Origin: Enoplosus armatus
Lineage: Eukaryota > Chordata > Actinopteri > Centrarchiformes > Enoplosidae
Assembly (NCBI RefSeq): GCF_043641665.1
Contig: NC_092183.1
Coordinates: forward strand, 9,030,501 to 9,094,500
Direction: 5' to 3'
Length of the DNA stretch: 64,000 nucleotides
Shown here: in pieces, positions 25,401 to 38,075 of the stretch
How the letters are laid out: the number at the start of each line of letters is the position of its first letter
How positions within the stretch are numbered: the first letter of the stretch is position 1
The notes under the pieces: generated by a model
The model's database searches: none
What the model was told of the DNA's origin: nothing
Seen by the model: the letters and a program-made list of their open reading frames with translations, nothing else
Position numbers and translations under genes: made by a program

Positions 25401-25690
25401 GCTCTGGAGCTCCCTGCCTCAAGATCTGAGACTTGCAGAATTAGTTTTAAGAAAAAAGCTTTTATTAATGCACTCACACCATTTTACTTCCAACATGTCT
25501 TGTTTGTTTATTTAGATTTTCTGCTTATTATTTTAATATTATTTTGGGGTATTTTATTTCCATGTCATTTATGTTGTATTTGCCTGATTTCATTGCATTG
25601 AATTGCTTTTGCTCCTGGTTTTACCATGTAAAGCACTTTGTAACTTTGTTTTGAAAAATGATTACAAATAGAGTTATTATTATTATAAAG
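25395..25690 (+). mobile_element. 3' end of a LINE-like retroposon
   Basis: It begins with CTCTGGAGCTCCCTGCC, which encodes a typical LINE C-terminal Trp/Leu-Pro context. It ends with GTAAAGCACTTTGTAACTTT, a GATTACAAATA stretch and a short (ATT)n tail, the 3' structure of many teleost LINEs. Only the last 300 bp are present, consistent with 5' truncation during target-primed reverse transcription. Clade not assigned. Confidence 0.6.
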
Positions 25691-25984
25691 GGTGACGTAT
25701 CTGATAGTGTTACCAGTAAGATTACAAGGCGTACCTTACTTTCTTTCCAAATCATGGCTGGAAAATTATGCCCCTTCATTCGCGCATTTGTTGCCGGCTC
25801 TGTTTGTCCATTACTTATTCCGTAGTGACTCTTTGCGTAGTAGACGCTTTCATTGTGCGTAGCTTTTACGCAAACTACGCTCTAACGAACTCCATTGTGC
25901 GGTCACAGTTGCTGGTAAAGGTAAAGGTAAAATTGTTGTTGATACTGTTGTCTTAGGATACATCATTGACTCAATTTCTTTTAA

Positions 25985-26164
25985 AAGTGACTAGTGTTCC
26001 CCTCTCTTCATTGCGCATTATCGCGCAGCTTTCACTGTCACGTGAATCGTCTCGTGACAACAGGAAGTAGGAATGACAACAGTGAGGATGCTGGTGATGC
26101 TGCTGCTGCTGCTTTGACACTTTTCAACTCTTCTTTTTTTATTTGCAGAAAGTAGCAGACAGCA
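25985..26164 (+). promoter_or_regulatory. commd10 promoter and 5' UTR region
   Basis: CpG-containing segment with a palindromic E-box TCACGTGA (26038-26045), an ETS-type site CAGGAAGT (26061-26068) and a GCGCATTATCGCGC stretch near 26014. There is no TATA box. Sites are matched by eye only. A pyrimidine tract plus CAG at 26131-26148 could be a 3' splice site ending a 5' UTR intron 16 bp before the start codon. Confidence 0.5.
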
Positions 26165-29100
26165 ATGACTTCTATTATAAAAGAAACACAGAGGTGGGCT
26201 GCTTTTTGCTTTTTAAAGTCAGAGACAAAGACTCCTTCCTGTAGCTAACGTTAAGCTACCTGTAGCCTAATTCCGTGACACGAAGGCATCCTTAAACTTA
26301 TCGATGTTGTGATTTGCTGCATAAATTGACATTTACAACCACGTTACGCTAGCATGGGGATGACTTATGTTACTGTTGCCATCATTAAACCGTATCTCTT
26401 TATCAGGTTTTCTTGCTCTTTTGGGGAAATATTTTACACAAGCTGCTTTCCTACAATTTCTTTTAATACACCCAGTAACAGTTACACGAAATCTCCTTTG
26501 TTGTAGCACGCATTGTGATGGATAGGAGTTAAGTAAAGTAGCTATACTTTCGTACTGTGAGATACTGGCAGTCCACTTGAGCATTGTCTTCTAGTAAGAC
26601 TTGGTACAATACTCCACTACATTTCAGAGGGAAATGTAAAATCTCAAAAGGGTATTTACAAGTTCTTTGCAGAAAAAGGTTTTATACTGTAGCTATAATG
26701 CATTGTTTTAAGATCAAACTATGCAGCAGTATATGGCAATCAAACCACTTAAACACATGACATGGATGTGAAGCTAACGTAGTGATGTAGTGTTTGTACA
26801 TTTGAGTGAAAAAGTCTCAAATGTACAGTTATTATGTAAGAATCACAAACTGGGGCTAAAAGTCACAAATCTCTTGAAGGGGTACTTTTATGTGTAGTAG
26901 TGCCTAATTATTTGTAGTGCTGCTATGTTTTTACTGTGACTGATGTAAGTTTAGGATCAAAAGTCAAGAACGTATGTAATTGGATAGAGGATAAAGGATA
27001 GAGAGAAAATGTGTATATACATACATGCATACTCACATGCAAATGTCTCAAGTGTCAAACCAGTTATTATGTAAGATGCACAAACTGGGCCTAAATTCCT
27101 CCATTCTTTGATAATTTGAAATACGGCAGTACTTAAGTGTTTGTAGTACTACTACTTGACTCAAGTAACATTTGAAATGCTTGCTTTTGATGGAGCATAT
27201 TAGCTTTGTGGTATTACTGCCTTAGTTTTTAATGCACATTTTGACAGCTGGTGAAGTAGTTGTGTATGTCTGTGTGTGTGTAATAACCTTTATACTCAAA
27301 TTTATCTACACAAAACCTAATTTTAGGCTGCTATGCACTCTTCACACAATTACTGATGCTCTTATTTACCCTGTGGAACCTACTGCAATGGATAGAAAAC
27401 ACTGCTGTTTGCTGATGCTGTATATTGTCATTGCTATACGTTTATAGTTAAGTGTGTTTGTTGTCAGTGAAATAGAGCTGAAATTCACAGAGTGAGATAC
27501 CTTTTTATGTATAACATCATATTGGGCAGTATTGCTCGGATTGTGTTTCTTAACTAAAAGATCTGAGTACTTCTACACCACTGTCATTAACACTCACTAC
27601 TCTTCTTTCCAAACAGCATAAAAGAAGCGGTGACTTTCATCAACGCAATTGATGTGAACAAGTTCTCCAGGCTGATCTCCCGCATCATACAAAAGCTTCA
27701 TCTGAAGGTACAGAGACTGCTCAGTATTATCTGTGCCAAAGACAAGAGGCTTTTGAGGCTTTTGCAGCAAAGCTATAGTGCCAGAGAGAGAGAGAGCAGC
27801 GCATGCATAATGACTTACTGGAACATCAGTCAGACTTGGCACTAATGAATGCACACACATGCCTGGCCCTGTCGATCATTCTGGTTTTTCAGACTTAGCT
27901 GGCCGTCAAAAGGTGACAGTCATTCATTCCAAGAACAATTAGTCTAGCTTGCTTAGTTTTATTTTTTGACTTGCTAAGAGACAATAATACACCTTTTGTT
28001 TGATAATAATATATAATCTAATAGACATTTTGACATGTCACAGCAGGAAAAGCACAGGTGTAACTAATAACATTAATAATGACTGTTTTGCATGATTACT
28101 CACTGACGAGGCTTCCTGTTACACTTAATTAGATTGGAGCCATTATTAATGTTATTGATTCAACCTGATTGCTGCTCTGACAAGCCAAAATGTCTTCTGT
28201 GGAAAAAAGTCTATTCACATCACAAAAATTGTTTTGCTTTATACTATTTTATGTTATTTAATTAGGAGTATGTGTCTGCCTTCTTCCTACTGTAGCCTAC
28301 ATTTTAGCATGTATTTTGGTTTGATATTATATATAATTTGTCATTGCCGTGTCAGTTTCTGTGTTGCACTGTTTTAGCACCATTTGCTTTTTTAAATTTA
28401 TGTAAGGTACTATACCACAGTTTAAAAAGTGATGATCAAATTGGTTTGTAAAGCTGCAACTACAAATTGCCTATTGATATTGTTTTATAATAAGAGATTT
28501 CTTACTTTACTACAAAAGCCCAATGTGTTAATTTCATCATAGTGTCATGAAACAAGAATAGAGACTCAATCTCAGCATTTTTTGATGCTCTTACTAAATG
28601 TTTTTACTTGATTATTGACTAAAATGAATAATTAATTATCCAAAGAAACTGACTGATCATACTCTGCTGTGTAGTTGTATCGATAAATTACATTTCAAGA
28701 GTACCATATGCTGCTTGTGAATACACATATAAGCTCTTACCAGTGAAAGTTTTCCAATATGTCAGACTAAATTGAATTTGAGTAGTTCTTCATGTGCCGG
28801 CCCCTGACACCCACATAATATATTCTAAAGCTGTTTCATATTTTTATTTTTGACAAATTGTTGATTCTCAATCAGAAATCAGTTTTTGAAAACAGTGATG
28901 TTTCGAGGACCTTTTCACATCAACACAGTAATGGATGTTTTCTTCACAGGGAGAGCGGACATTCAGTGAAGAAGAGGAGCAAAAACTTCAGGCTGCTCTC
29001 TCATTGGATAAACAGGCTCTCAATCTAGTCCTGGAAACAGTCGCCTTTATACTAGAGCAGGTGAGGGGTGGCCTTCTGACATCCTTTGTTATATTTTTTT

Positions 29101-32100
29101 GATTATGTGATTGAAATGCTAATTTTGCTGGGTTGCAGTATGAGAGCTCTTTGTTCTTTAAGAATTTTCAGTATTTTTGAGGGGTCAACATAATGTATTA
29201 GATATGATTGAGGAGGCCAAGTAAGAAAAATGCTCAAAAGATTTCCATTGCTTTGGATATGGAAAAGACGAAATATGAACACTCTGACCCACTTAGATAT
29301 GTTGTTTTAATGCAGGCAGAGAAATTTCTGTCCATTTTATATTTACATCCCGGGGTTGTTATTATTACCTACAGTAACTGTGCAGGTGCTCCCAAGAGAC
29401 AATTTATGTTGACAGGGGACACAGTTTACAATTGTGTGCATCACTTCGCCTGCCATGCTCATGAAAAGAGACACATTATCACAGTTGGCCGAATCTCTGG
29501 TTGAAATTATGTACTTTCTTTGAATGCATATTTTCAATAACTCAATATCTGTCAAGAGATTCCCTCTGAAGAAAGCTTTTGTGGATCACATTGTGAGCCC
29601 GTTTCTCCAGCTGGGGTCACTGTTGTATTGTAGCAATGTAGAATTGCGTGTTCGAGGTAAAGAGGATTAGGACTGCAAGAATGATCTGTTAAACCTGTAA
29701 AACATGGTTAATGGTTGCATTTATTGTACAGTTACTACACTACTCCCTATCTCCTCTCCTCTGCAGGCAGTGTATCATAATGTGAAGCCGGCCTCTCTGC
29801 AGCAACAGCTGGAGGCGGTTCATCTAAACCCAGACAAGGCTGAGATGTTCTCTCAAACCTGGGCCACCGCTGGACCTGAGCTGGTGGAGAGACTAAAGCA
29901 CAATATCTTTTCCCCAAAGAAGGTAATAAACACGTTTATTTTTTCAGTCCTTGCCTACCATGACAGCATTTTAACCCTAAACCTGACGATGTCTCTAAAC
30001 CCAAGCGTAAAATTAATTAATCCTCTCCCAGAGTAATTATAGGCTATTCTTCACACTATTTTATCCCTTTGAACTGAGCCCTGTTTAGTGAGACAATATA
30101 GTCACTTGATACTAAATTGAGACTCAACATCGGACAATCCATATTAAGACTGACCTGCTTTTGTGTGAATTCATTCCAGCTGTTTGGATGACAAAGACTT
30201 CTCTCACAGCTCACACAAGTTGTCACATTAATTTTAAAACTTGTTCCTCTCTATGACTTGATTAGGCTGTGACACTTCAAACGGCATTGCTTTCAAAGTC
30301 AAGGGAATTAAGATCTAACACTGAATAAATAAGCAGCATGTACGCATTAGTCACATTATGCTGGAGTTGTTGCTGCTGTCGTACATTAACACATCTCACC
30401 TGCCTGAGTCTCGCAAATCATCTTTCTCTCCCCCGTGAATTTGTTGCTGCCAGCTGAAGGCCGTGGCAGCCATTGATCCTCGAGACGACCTCTGCTGCTG
30501 CTTTGACTTTGGGCAATAGTCAAGTCACGCAAGAGACCGTATATAACTGACGTTTATGTGTTTTCTCATCCACTTTTTCTTTTGAATAGAAGGCAGGGTT
30601 TTGGGTTTAGTCATCTGAGACTTTGCTCTTTTACAGAATTCACACCTTTGCCATTCAAGAAACCAGTAAACACACAATAATTGCCACCTTGTCGTTTCTT
30701 CCTCATATTAGCTGAATATGATATGTCATAGAATTCTCACTTATTGTCCCACATGAGACACTATCAGTTAAACACATGCAGGTGGTGATCAGGCTACAGA
30801 CATTTCCAATTTCGAGTTCATTAATCTAATAACATTTGCTTTTGAAATGCTTCCTGCGCATATAAACGTCTATTTATTTACAGATTGTCAAATATGTGTG
30901 CATGGATCACCCGACACCTGTGGCTTAGGTTACATTTGTGCATGTTTTAAGACTCTTTTCACAGCCTCCGATCCAGAAATGCATGTTGTGTTTAAGTGAT
31001 GATGGAAGATTCGGACGTCCGGCTTTGATGCACATTGATGCGTCAGCAGTTTTTAGTCGAATTTCTCTCCGTAGTGATCATTGTTGAGGTGCACTGTTCA
31101 TTTGAATATCTTTACCCGGCTTGACTTGACAGGACGTCCCAGTTAGTCTTTATGTTGGTCCCTGCCAGTCGTCTGATTGACCAGCCCAGTTGTTGTTTTA
31201 ATTAACGCTGCTGTTTATAGAGATTTGAGTGATAATTCCTTTGATTGCCTGCTTTTCCTTTTTAAAATGAGTGAACTGCCACGTGGATTGCTTGAAGTCA
31301 ACACACCCACCAAGAAATATTAACATATGATGGAGCAGAAAAAACAGAAATAAATTAGACTGGAAATACATTAATAAGATACTCTACGATTTGTTTTTGA
31401 ACTTACTCACTTATTCAGTCATTTATGTATTACATAACATTAAAATACAGCATATGTGGTCATTTCTATGAATTTATTTTGTTGATTTGTTTCTTTAAAT
31501 TGATTCATTTGCTTATACTGAAACTAAAATGAGTAACACATCATAGAGTTGTGATGTTTATTCATGCCAATGTGGATGTTGCTCCTCTTGTGAATAATGT
31601 GGCCCAGCCCTCCCCCACCTCGCACCTGTCCTCTGATGCTGTGGAAGCATCCAGACCCAATAAGTCACACATGGTTTATTATTATGGCCTCTCTCTGCAT
31701 CATAAAACACTTAACTGCCCTGCCTTGACTCAGTGCTGCTAATCTATCACACTGCTACAGCTGACTGAGACTGAGAATAATAGTCTGACAACCTGCAGCT
31801 GGGAAGCAAGGTAACTTAAACTTTGAGGAGATTAAGCAAAGTTCTACAGTAATAAATCTTCAGGTCTATGATATTGACCATATTGACCAAGTGCGATAAT
31901 ACTGTGACTTCAAGTAATACTGTTGACTAAAGGACATCTAGTCCCTACATGGTCAGCAAACAAGCCATTAATAACTTGTGCACACTTTAAGCTTAAAACT
32001 TGTTATTCTCATAAGGCTGCATTTTCACTCTCATCTTCATAAAATAGGAACACAAAAGTGAGAAATGTACGACTTATAAATATGTGGGAAATTGCTGCTT

Positions 32101-32766
32101 TTCTCTGTCTTTCATTTTAGTAAATTGAATGTCTTTCAGACTGTTGATGATATTTGATGATATCACCGTATACTCAAGGATATTGTGATGTTTTATAGAC
32201 CAAACTATTAATCGATGATGAACATAATTGTTAGTTGCAGCCCTAGAACAAACACAACACACAACATGACGTCTTCAAGTTATAGAGGAAAGGTCAGAAA
32301 GTTTTAATTACTTTTAACAGTTTGATTGGCAGTGTTTTCTGTTTCCATGTTTTCATTTATCATGATTATATTATAAAAGGTGGATTAGTATAGCACTGAT
32401 CAAAATCAGTGACGACAAAGTGCTTTGTAGACATAAAACAATAAGATTAATCAGGTGAACAATGAAAAATCTAGGTCAAGTGGTGAGAACATAATGAAGA
32501 AAAAGGACTAATCATTATACACAAAAATATATATTTCTCTCTGCTTCAGTCTTTGAAAATGTGTCTAGGACATTTATTAAAATGAAGTGTGATTACATAG
32601 TCATTACAACTATGTTAAGATTTATATAAAAACTGTCTCCATTTGTGTGTTTCAGCTGGAGTATGTTGGCTGGCAGCTGAACCTGCAGATGGCCCAGTCC
32701 AGCCAAGCTAGACTGCAGTCTCCCAGTGCTGTCCTCCAGTTGGGGCTCCGCAGTGAAGACTCTGAG
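26165..32766 (+). CDS. commd10: COMM domain-containing protein 10, exons 1-5 (3' end outside window)
   Basis: Subunit of the COMMD/CCDC22/CCDC93 (Commander) assembly that works with retriever in endosome-to-surface recycling; COMMD proteins also affect NF-kB signalling. Coding exons are 26165-26193, 27617-27707, 28950-29060, 29767-29922 and 32656-32766, all GT/AG and in phase (166 codons; human protein 202 aa). The start [15 protein letters not shown] aligns with human LRESPSMKKAV but is shorter at the N-terminus. Helical N-domain landmarks are [24 protein letters not shown] and [18 protein letters not shown]. Exon 5 (residues 130-166) opens the COMM domain with [13 protein letters not shown], including the conserved Trp135, and ends LRSEDSE in phase 0. 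The remaining ~36 residues were not found up to 64000, so intron 5 exceeds 31 kb. The exon 5 donor is followed after 10 bp by an (AC)17 repeat. Confidence 0.95.
26490..27590. repeat. complex dispersed repeat in commd10 intron 1
   Basis: Blocks seen around 13560-14110 recur here, with TACTCCACTACATTTCAGAG near 26610 and AAAGATCTGAGTACTTCTAC then ACCACTG near 27557-27585, the usual end of this teleost repeat. Inside, an approximately 230-bp segment is duplicated in tandem (26814-26862 and 27046-27097 share TTATTATGTAAGA and CACAAACTGGG). No gene content. Confidence 0.55.
32190..32255 (-). repeat. dispersed repeat, end fragment (copy 4)
   Basis: CGATGATGAACATAATTGTT followed by AGTTGCAGCCCTAG is, in reverse, the 5' terminus of the family listed at 13672-13860. 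It lies in commd10 intron 4. Confidence 0.6.
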
Positions 32767-32775
32767 GTGTGAACC

Positions 32776-32776
<1 letters not shown>

Positions 32777-32810
<34 letters not shown>
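32777..32810. repeat. (AC)17 microsatellite beside the commd10 exon 5 donor
   Basis: Starts 10 bp after the last exon base (GAG, then GTGTGAACCG). CA repeats are known binding sites for hnRNP L and can act as intronic splicing elements; the effect here is inference. Confidence 0.97.
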
Positions 32811-32815
<5 letters not shown>

Positions 32816-35800
32816 GCATACATACACAGCGTACATGACTGTCATTATTTTTCTTCTCTGCTTCTCTTACCATTCACTCATCTATTGTAAACACACTAAC
32901 TACTAAAACCCTTATTATCCACTGTAATCAGAGAACTGTACTGTGTTTATACCAAATGAGAAGCATCTCCAGTTTGTCCCTCTTTCTTTGCTAATAGATG
33001 GTAATCCCACTGTCTGTCTTGACCCAGAGGTAGACGTACATCTGGCTCCAGAGTAACTGTAGTGTAAAGAGCAGAGATCAGGGAGCTTGTTATCTGAAAC
33101 CTCCAGGGTCTCTTTGTTCTCTAGAGAGAGACTGTCTCTGTAGCTAGAATTGGACATTATTGTAACTAGCACTGAACTGTATCCATTTATGCACAGTATC
33201 CAGGCTTGTTTACAATTTTTAGTCTACATGTCTGCCTTGTGATTAGTTATGGTTTCCATATTTATATGCTTAATACTCAATCTTTTCATATATATATTAA
33301 TGTGTTAAATCAAAGTATTACATAAACAATTTTGGTGCAGAATACTAATGAGGCCTAGTATAGATATTTGTATTTATAAAGGAAAACTCTAAGAAACATG
33401 ATGCGAATACGGCTTTGACTTGAGATTTTCCACTGTAGCGTTTCCATTCATTTGTATTCAGAGTTTGTTTGGATCCCAATTAGCTAATGCTATGTAGTTC
33501 CTCTAATAGCCAAGATCTCATGAGTCTCTCTCACTCATTTCTGTCTTTTCCACCGGGAGAAGGATTGCTCTGTTGCTGTAGCAAAAGGATTGAGAACTCA
33601 AAAGGCAGTTTCTTTTTCACATTAAATCATTTTCAGCCTTTGAAGTATGCAGTTTTATTGAAATATTTTGTTTTGATTCTTCTAACAACCTCAAAAATGA
33701 ACACATACTAAGTGAGATAAGATTAATCAAGTGCTGCTGATGTTTTGACAAATATTTGAAATATATTCTTCAGACTGTAAATGCTACACAGGACTGCTCT
33801 TTGTTGGCATGGATACTGAAATTTTTAGTTATGGCCTTCAGGCAATTGACTGGCTTCTTTTAAAGCAGTTTTTGTCTCAAAATGGTGGGACTGATTATCC
33901 CCTGAGCTTGGATAGTGTTGTTCCAGCTGACTAGTCAAGTGTCTTTCTTGCGCGCTGCTTTGTATTCAGTCCCTAGAGAATGCCGGCTCAGCCTAAATGT
34001 GGAATTAGGCATGACATATTCAAATTGCTGCTGTCTTAAATGTGGGCCTATAGGCGTAAGATTGAAGCAATATATGTTTTTCTTTATCTTTGTGAATGCG
34101 ACAGCAATAGGAATATTTTTTGTTTTGGACTATTTTCTGCTGTGTTTTCCCTAGGCTAGCAAAAGAGGCATTAATTTATTTAAATCCACTTACACAATTC
34201 CCCTTGTGGGAGGAGATAGCTGGGGGGGCTAAAACAAGGAAGGCTGGTTATAAGTGTAGAGGGATCAACTTCACTGAGCATTATTGAGGTGCACATCCTC
34301 TGGTGAGCTGCAGGGGGCACTGTTGTCTCGCAGGTTGGAAAGCATCCCTCAGGGGCAGTAAAGTATCTGAGAGATGGATAGGATACCTCGTTTAACTTTG
34401 TATTAAGGCAGTTTGAGTGTGCATAGTTTTCTGATTAGAGTTTCCTGACAGTAAGTTTGTTTTCTTCCAAACTCTCTGAGAATTTCTCAGCGCAACTTCT
34501 GGAATGTCAAAACACTGCGATGACTGAGAAGTAAATTAGTTGTGAATAGAAATGAAATTCAGCTGCAAGTGTCATACTAATTACAGCGCAGATGTATAAC
34601 ACCCTCACTGTAAACTGTCTAAAAGAGAGGGGAAGGCAAAACTGCAAATAGGAGAAAGGTGGCAGAGGTCAGGGAAGGGACGGAGGGGAGGTATAAGGGA
34701 GAGGGAGGGGAGGTGAAAACTAATTTTAAAAAAAGGGACACAGGGAGTAAAATAATGATGATGAAGAGGATAAAGGAAAGAAAATGAAAGAGGAGGAGAG
34801 GAAGGCGAGGGTTGCCGTCTGTATATTATTGATTGCTTGGAATCCAAGTGGAGAGTTAGAGACTCTTCCATCTGACCAACCTCCTGCTTCATTAGCACTC
34901 TCCCTGAGGAGGAGGAGGATGAGGAGGAGGACTGCCAGGGAGCCTCATATCTCCTTCACCAAACAATATGTGACATACAGTATATCTACACTACAGTGGA
35001 AGAGACGTTATACGACATATTTGGAGAAATGAGTGGACTGCTTTTTGGGATACTTTTTTTCTGTTTTCATTTAAATGTTTATTGTCAGGGGGATTTCTTT
35101 CCTCCTCTGCCTCCATAATGTGTGCACTAACAACATGTACTGATATTATAGATCACGGTTGCTTCCATGCAGCAGTCAGTGTCGCACCCCGCCCAGGAGA
35201 GCTGTCGTTTCCCCAAATTGAATTTGTATTGGTTTCAGTGGAAAGTAGCTGTTTCTATATGAAAACTGTACTGAGGAAGCATTGCAGTACATCTGCAGAC
35301 AGGTGAACGTCCTCACACTCACCCCGTAATGTTTCAAAAGTGAGATCGCTTGTTGGATATGGCCTCATTCCGTGTATGACTTGAGACCTGTTGCTTAGCT
35401 TGTTTGATATCCCAGAGGAGAAGCAGCTGAGACAGAAAAGGACTTAAGTGATATGCTGTCAGAAGGAAAAAGAAGTTAGAAAAGAAAGAGGATCTGAGCA
35501 GGGGATAGAAGGAAGAAGACAAGGATGCAGGGGAGGGTGATAGGAAGGACGAAGAATAGAGGAAAGAAGACGAGGACAACAGGAGAATGACAACCGAGAG
35601 ATGACAGTGGGAGAGGATGGGGAGGTGACGACAAAGATGAAACATGTGGAGGATACGTGTGAATTTCCTTTGCAATTCATTGTGGGACTTGTTACCTGTG
35701 GATTAATAGCAGTATAGTTGGTAGTGGTAATAATAGATGTATGTATGGGATGCTGTTATTAATGGTGTGCAGAGTTTCTCATTCATCAGCGCACAAAAAA

Positions 35801-37860
35801 ACACCAGGAATTTGTGCTTTTATCTGTATTTTCAGAGGGCTTTTGCTAAGCACGCTATCTAGACTCCAGATAACCTGATTTAATTCTTTTCCAACTGCAC
35901 AGACCTCGAAAATAGAAGTACACAATCTACCCATTTTAATTGTGAGGTGTTTTGTCTGCAGAGGTTAGGTCTTTGTGGGATAAAGCAGTGCTTGAAGAGA
36001 AGCAAGTAAAAACACCAATAGGTGGCTTTCTGCCTGCTACCTGGTGCGTGTGTACCCTCTTCTCTTGGCTGCTGGAGTGTGTAGCACATACACATCTCCT
36101 TTACACTGAATTTGAAGTTTCTATGTAGTTTCTCCTTCGCTTTATATCTGTGATCCGTACGGACTCTTGCTGAGGTGAAAGAGACCTCAGAATATGACGC
36201 ACAAAGATTACGCAAGAGATAAAAACTGAGACAAAATTATTGGTTTTGTAGGTTTCGATGTTTGTGTCTGTGGTAAAATCGCCAAGAAACACACACCACA
36301 GTTCCCTACAATGGGGTTTAACAAACCTGAGTGGTGAAAGCCTGAATGAGTGGATGGCAATTTAAGTCTTTCCAACTACACAGTCTTTAGCAAGCTAACA
36401 TTTTGGGATGAATGAGCAATTTAGTAAATATGCATTTAGTGGTATTAAAACAATCATTGTCTTTTTTTTATTCAACATTATAAAAATACAACATATAGAA
36501 AACAAATAGGAAGAGAGGAGAATACGCAAATAATAGCTAAAAATAAGTCAGAGAAAGACAGACATTATAAATGAAACATTAAATAGATATATTGAAGTAT
36601 TTACAGGACCATTTCAAAATATATGGTCACAGAATCAGCATCTAACCACTAATAATACATTCTATTCCACCATTGATTTGTGCATCAGAAAGCTCCAGGT
36701 ATAGTATAAGAGAACAAATTCAATGTCTGATAGAGAGAGATCAGGAGTGGATGTCATATTCTTAGCAGTACTTAAAGCAGCTAGCACAATCTGTCTTTGT
36801 TTTAAAAAGCTGCCTGGCGTCGACAAATCACTGGGGGAAAGACAGATATGGTCGTGGGCACCGTCATGGACTACAGTTGACATTATAAGACTTACCTGGT
36901 TGCAGAAATATGCAACAGGCAGGCATGCCGTATCATGTGAAGGAAAGTACAAGGGGCCTTCATTGGGCATTGGCTGCAAAAGGAGTCATCTAGCACAGCA
37001 GTTTCCAACCTTTTTGGCTTGTAAACGTCAACACATAACCCTTCACGTTCTTCTTCTGACCCCTGTGAGTCTACTGTACTCCTGTATGTGCTATGTAAGA
37101 AGATTGTGATGGGCTTGGGGCACCCTGAATGTAAAGTTAAACAGAGTGCTGTCTCATTTTCTCTCTCTGTTCTTTTCTTTTGTGTCCCTCTACCTCTATC
37201 ATTTTACCCCTCTTTTTTCCCACAGTATCCATCTTCTTTCTTATTCATAAACATGCAAGTAGACCCTCTGATATTGCTTTGAGTAGTCTGAAAGTTGAAA
37301 TCCCTTGCCAGCCGTGGTGTCTCTTTCTCTTTCTGTTTCTCTGTCCTGTGGCATTAGAACGAGCCACTGCTCCGCCGACCAAGGGAGGGTGACATTTATA
37401 ATACAGAACATCCACTTGCAAGGCAGCCACCGCCGATTTCAATATTTATTGTGGACACGCTAGGCGGCAAAGGCACGAGGTGAGAGCTAGTGAACTAATA
37501 TAGCTTCTACATGCTGGCTCAGACTTCAAAGCTTCAGACAGACTTGATGAAGACTTGATAAAGCAAAGCTCTTTTGAGTTTCAAACCGCAAAAGGGAAAA
37601 ATGTACTAAACGCAGCTTTAAGACAAAATCAGAAACAGATTTTTCTTATGTTTTTCCTATGGCCCTTGACATTCAATCAAAATTTGTGAGCAAGGATTGT
37701 TTTCTACCAGAGCTGGAGTCCCCAATTTACTCGATAGCGCTCTAAAAGCGGTTGATAATGAACTTGAGAATGACTTTTGTGGCATTTTGATTAAGATAGT
37801 ATTTGAGTAAAAAAGCACTTGTTTCATTCCCGGCCTTAAATTATGTTTCACTTGCCTTGT
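32811..37860. other. commd10 intron 5, proximal part, no gene seen
   Basis: No exon recognised on either strand. It contains two purine-rich blocks (34620-34935, with GAGGAGGAGGAGGATGAGGA at its end, and 35455-35640). A fragment at about 36990-37085 (CAGTTTCCAACCTTTTTGGC, then CTGACCCCTGTGAG) resembles a common fish dispersed repeat. The long open frames on the complement of the purine blocks are low-complexity artefacts. Confidence 0.5.
36990..37085 (+). repeat. dispersed fish repeat fragment
   Basis: CAGTTTCCAACCTTTTTGGC, TTGTAAACGTCAACAC and CTGACCCCTGTG match in order the opening of a repeat that I associate with teleost genomes. Short and decayed. Confidence 0.45.
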
Positions 37861-37861
37861 C

Positions 37862-38075
37862 AATCAGTTGATAAGTTCGTTGACAAAAGTAGTTTATCAA
37901 GCCAAAATGCCAAATATTTGTGTTTTCTATCATTTTGTCATGTTTGGCTTTTTGAATGTTAGTCAGCCAAAACAAGCAATTTAAAGACTTCATTTTGGGC
38001 CCAGGGACATTTTGTGGACTAATCAATAAATTTATGAAGAATCAATAACGAAAATAATTGTTAGTTGCCGCCTTA
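37862..38075 (-). repeat. dispersed repeat, copy 5
   Basis: The minus strand starts GGCGGCAACTAACAATTATT, continues TTTCGTTATTGATTC and TTAGTCCACAAAATGTCCC, and ends with CAACTGATTGACAAG. Same family as 13672-13860. It ends about 240 bp before the Tc1 element. Confidence 0.65.

Noticed and set aside
27597..27860. 87-codon frame on the minus strand
   Set aside because: Antisense shadow of commd10 exon 2.
28540..28680. Possible seventh copy of the TAATCGATTA-type dispersed repeat
   Set aside because: Only an AT-rich 50-bp similarity; the ordered blocks seen in the accepted copies are missing.
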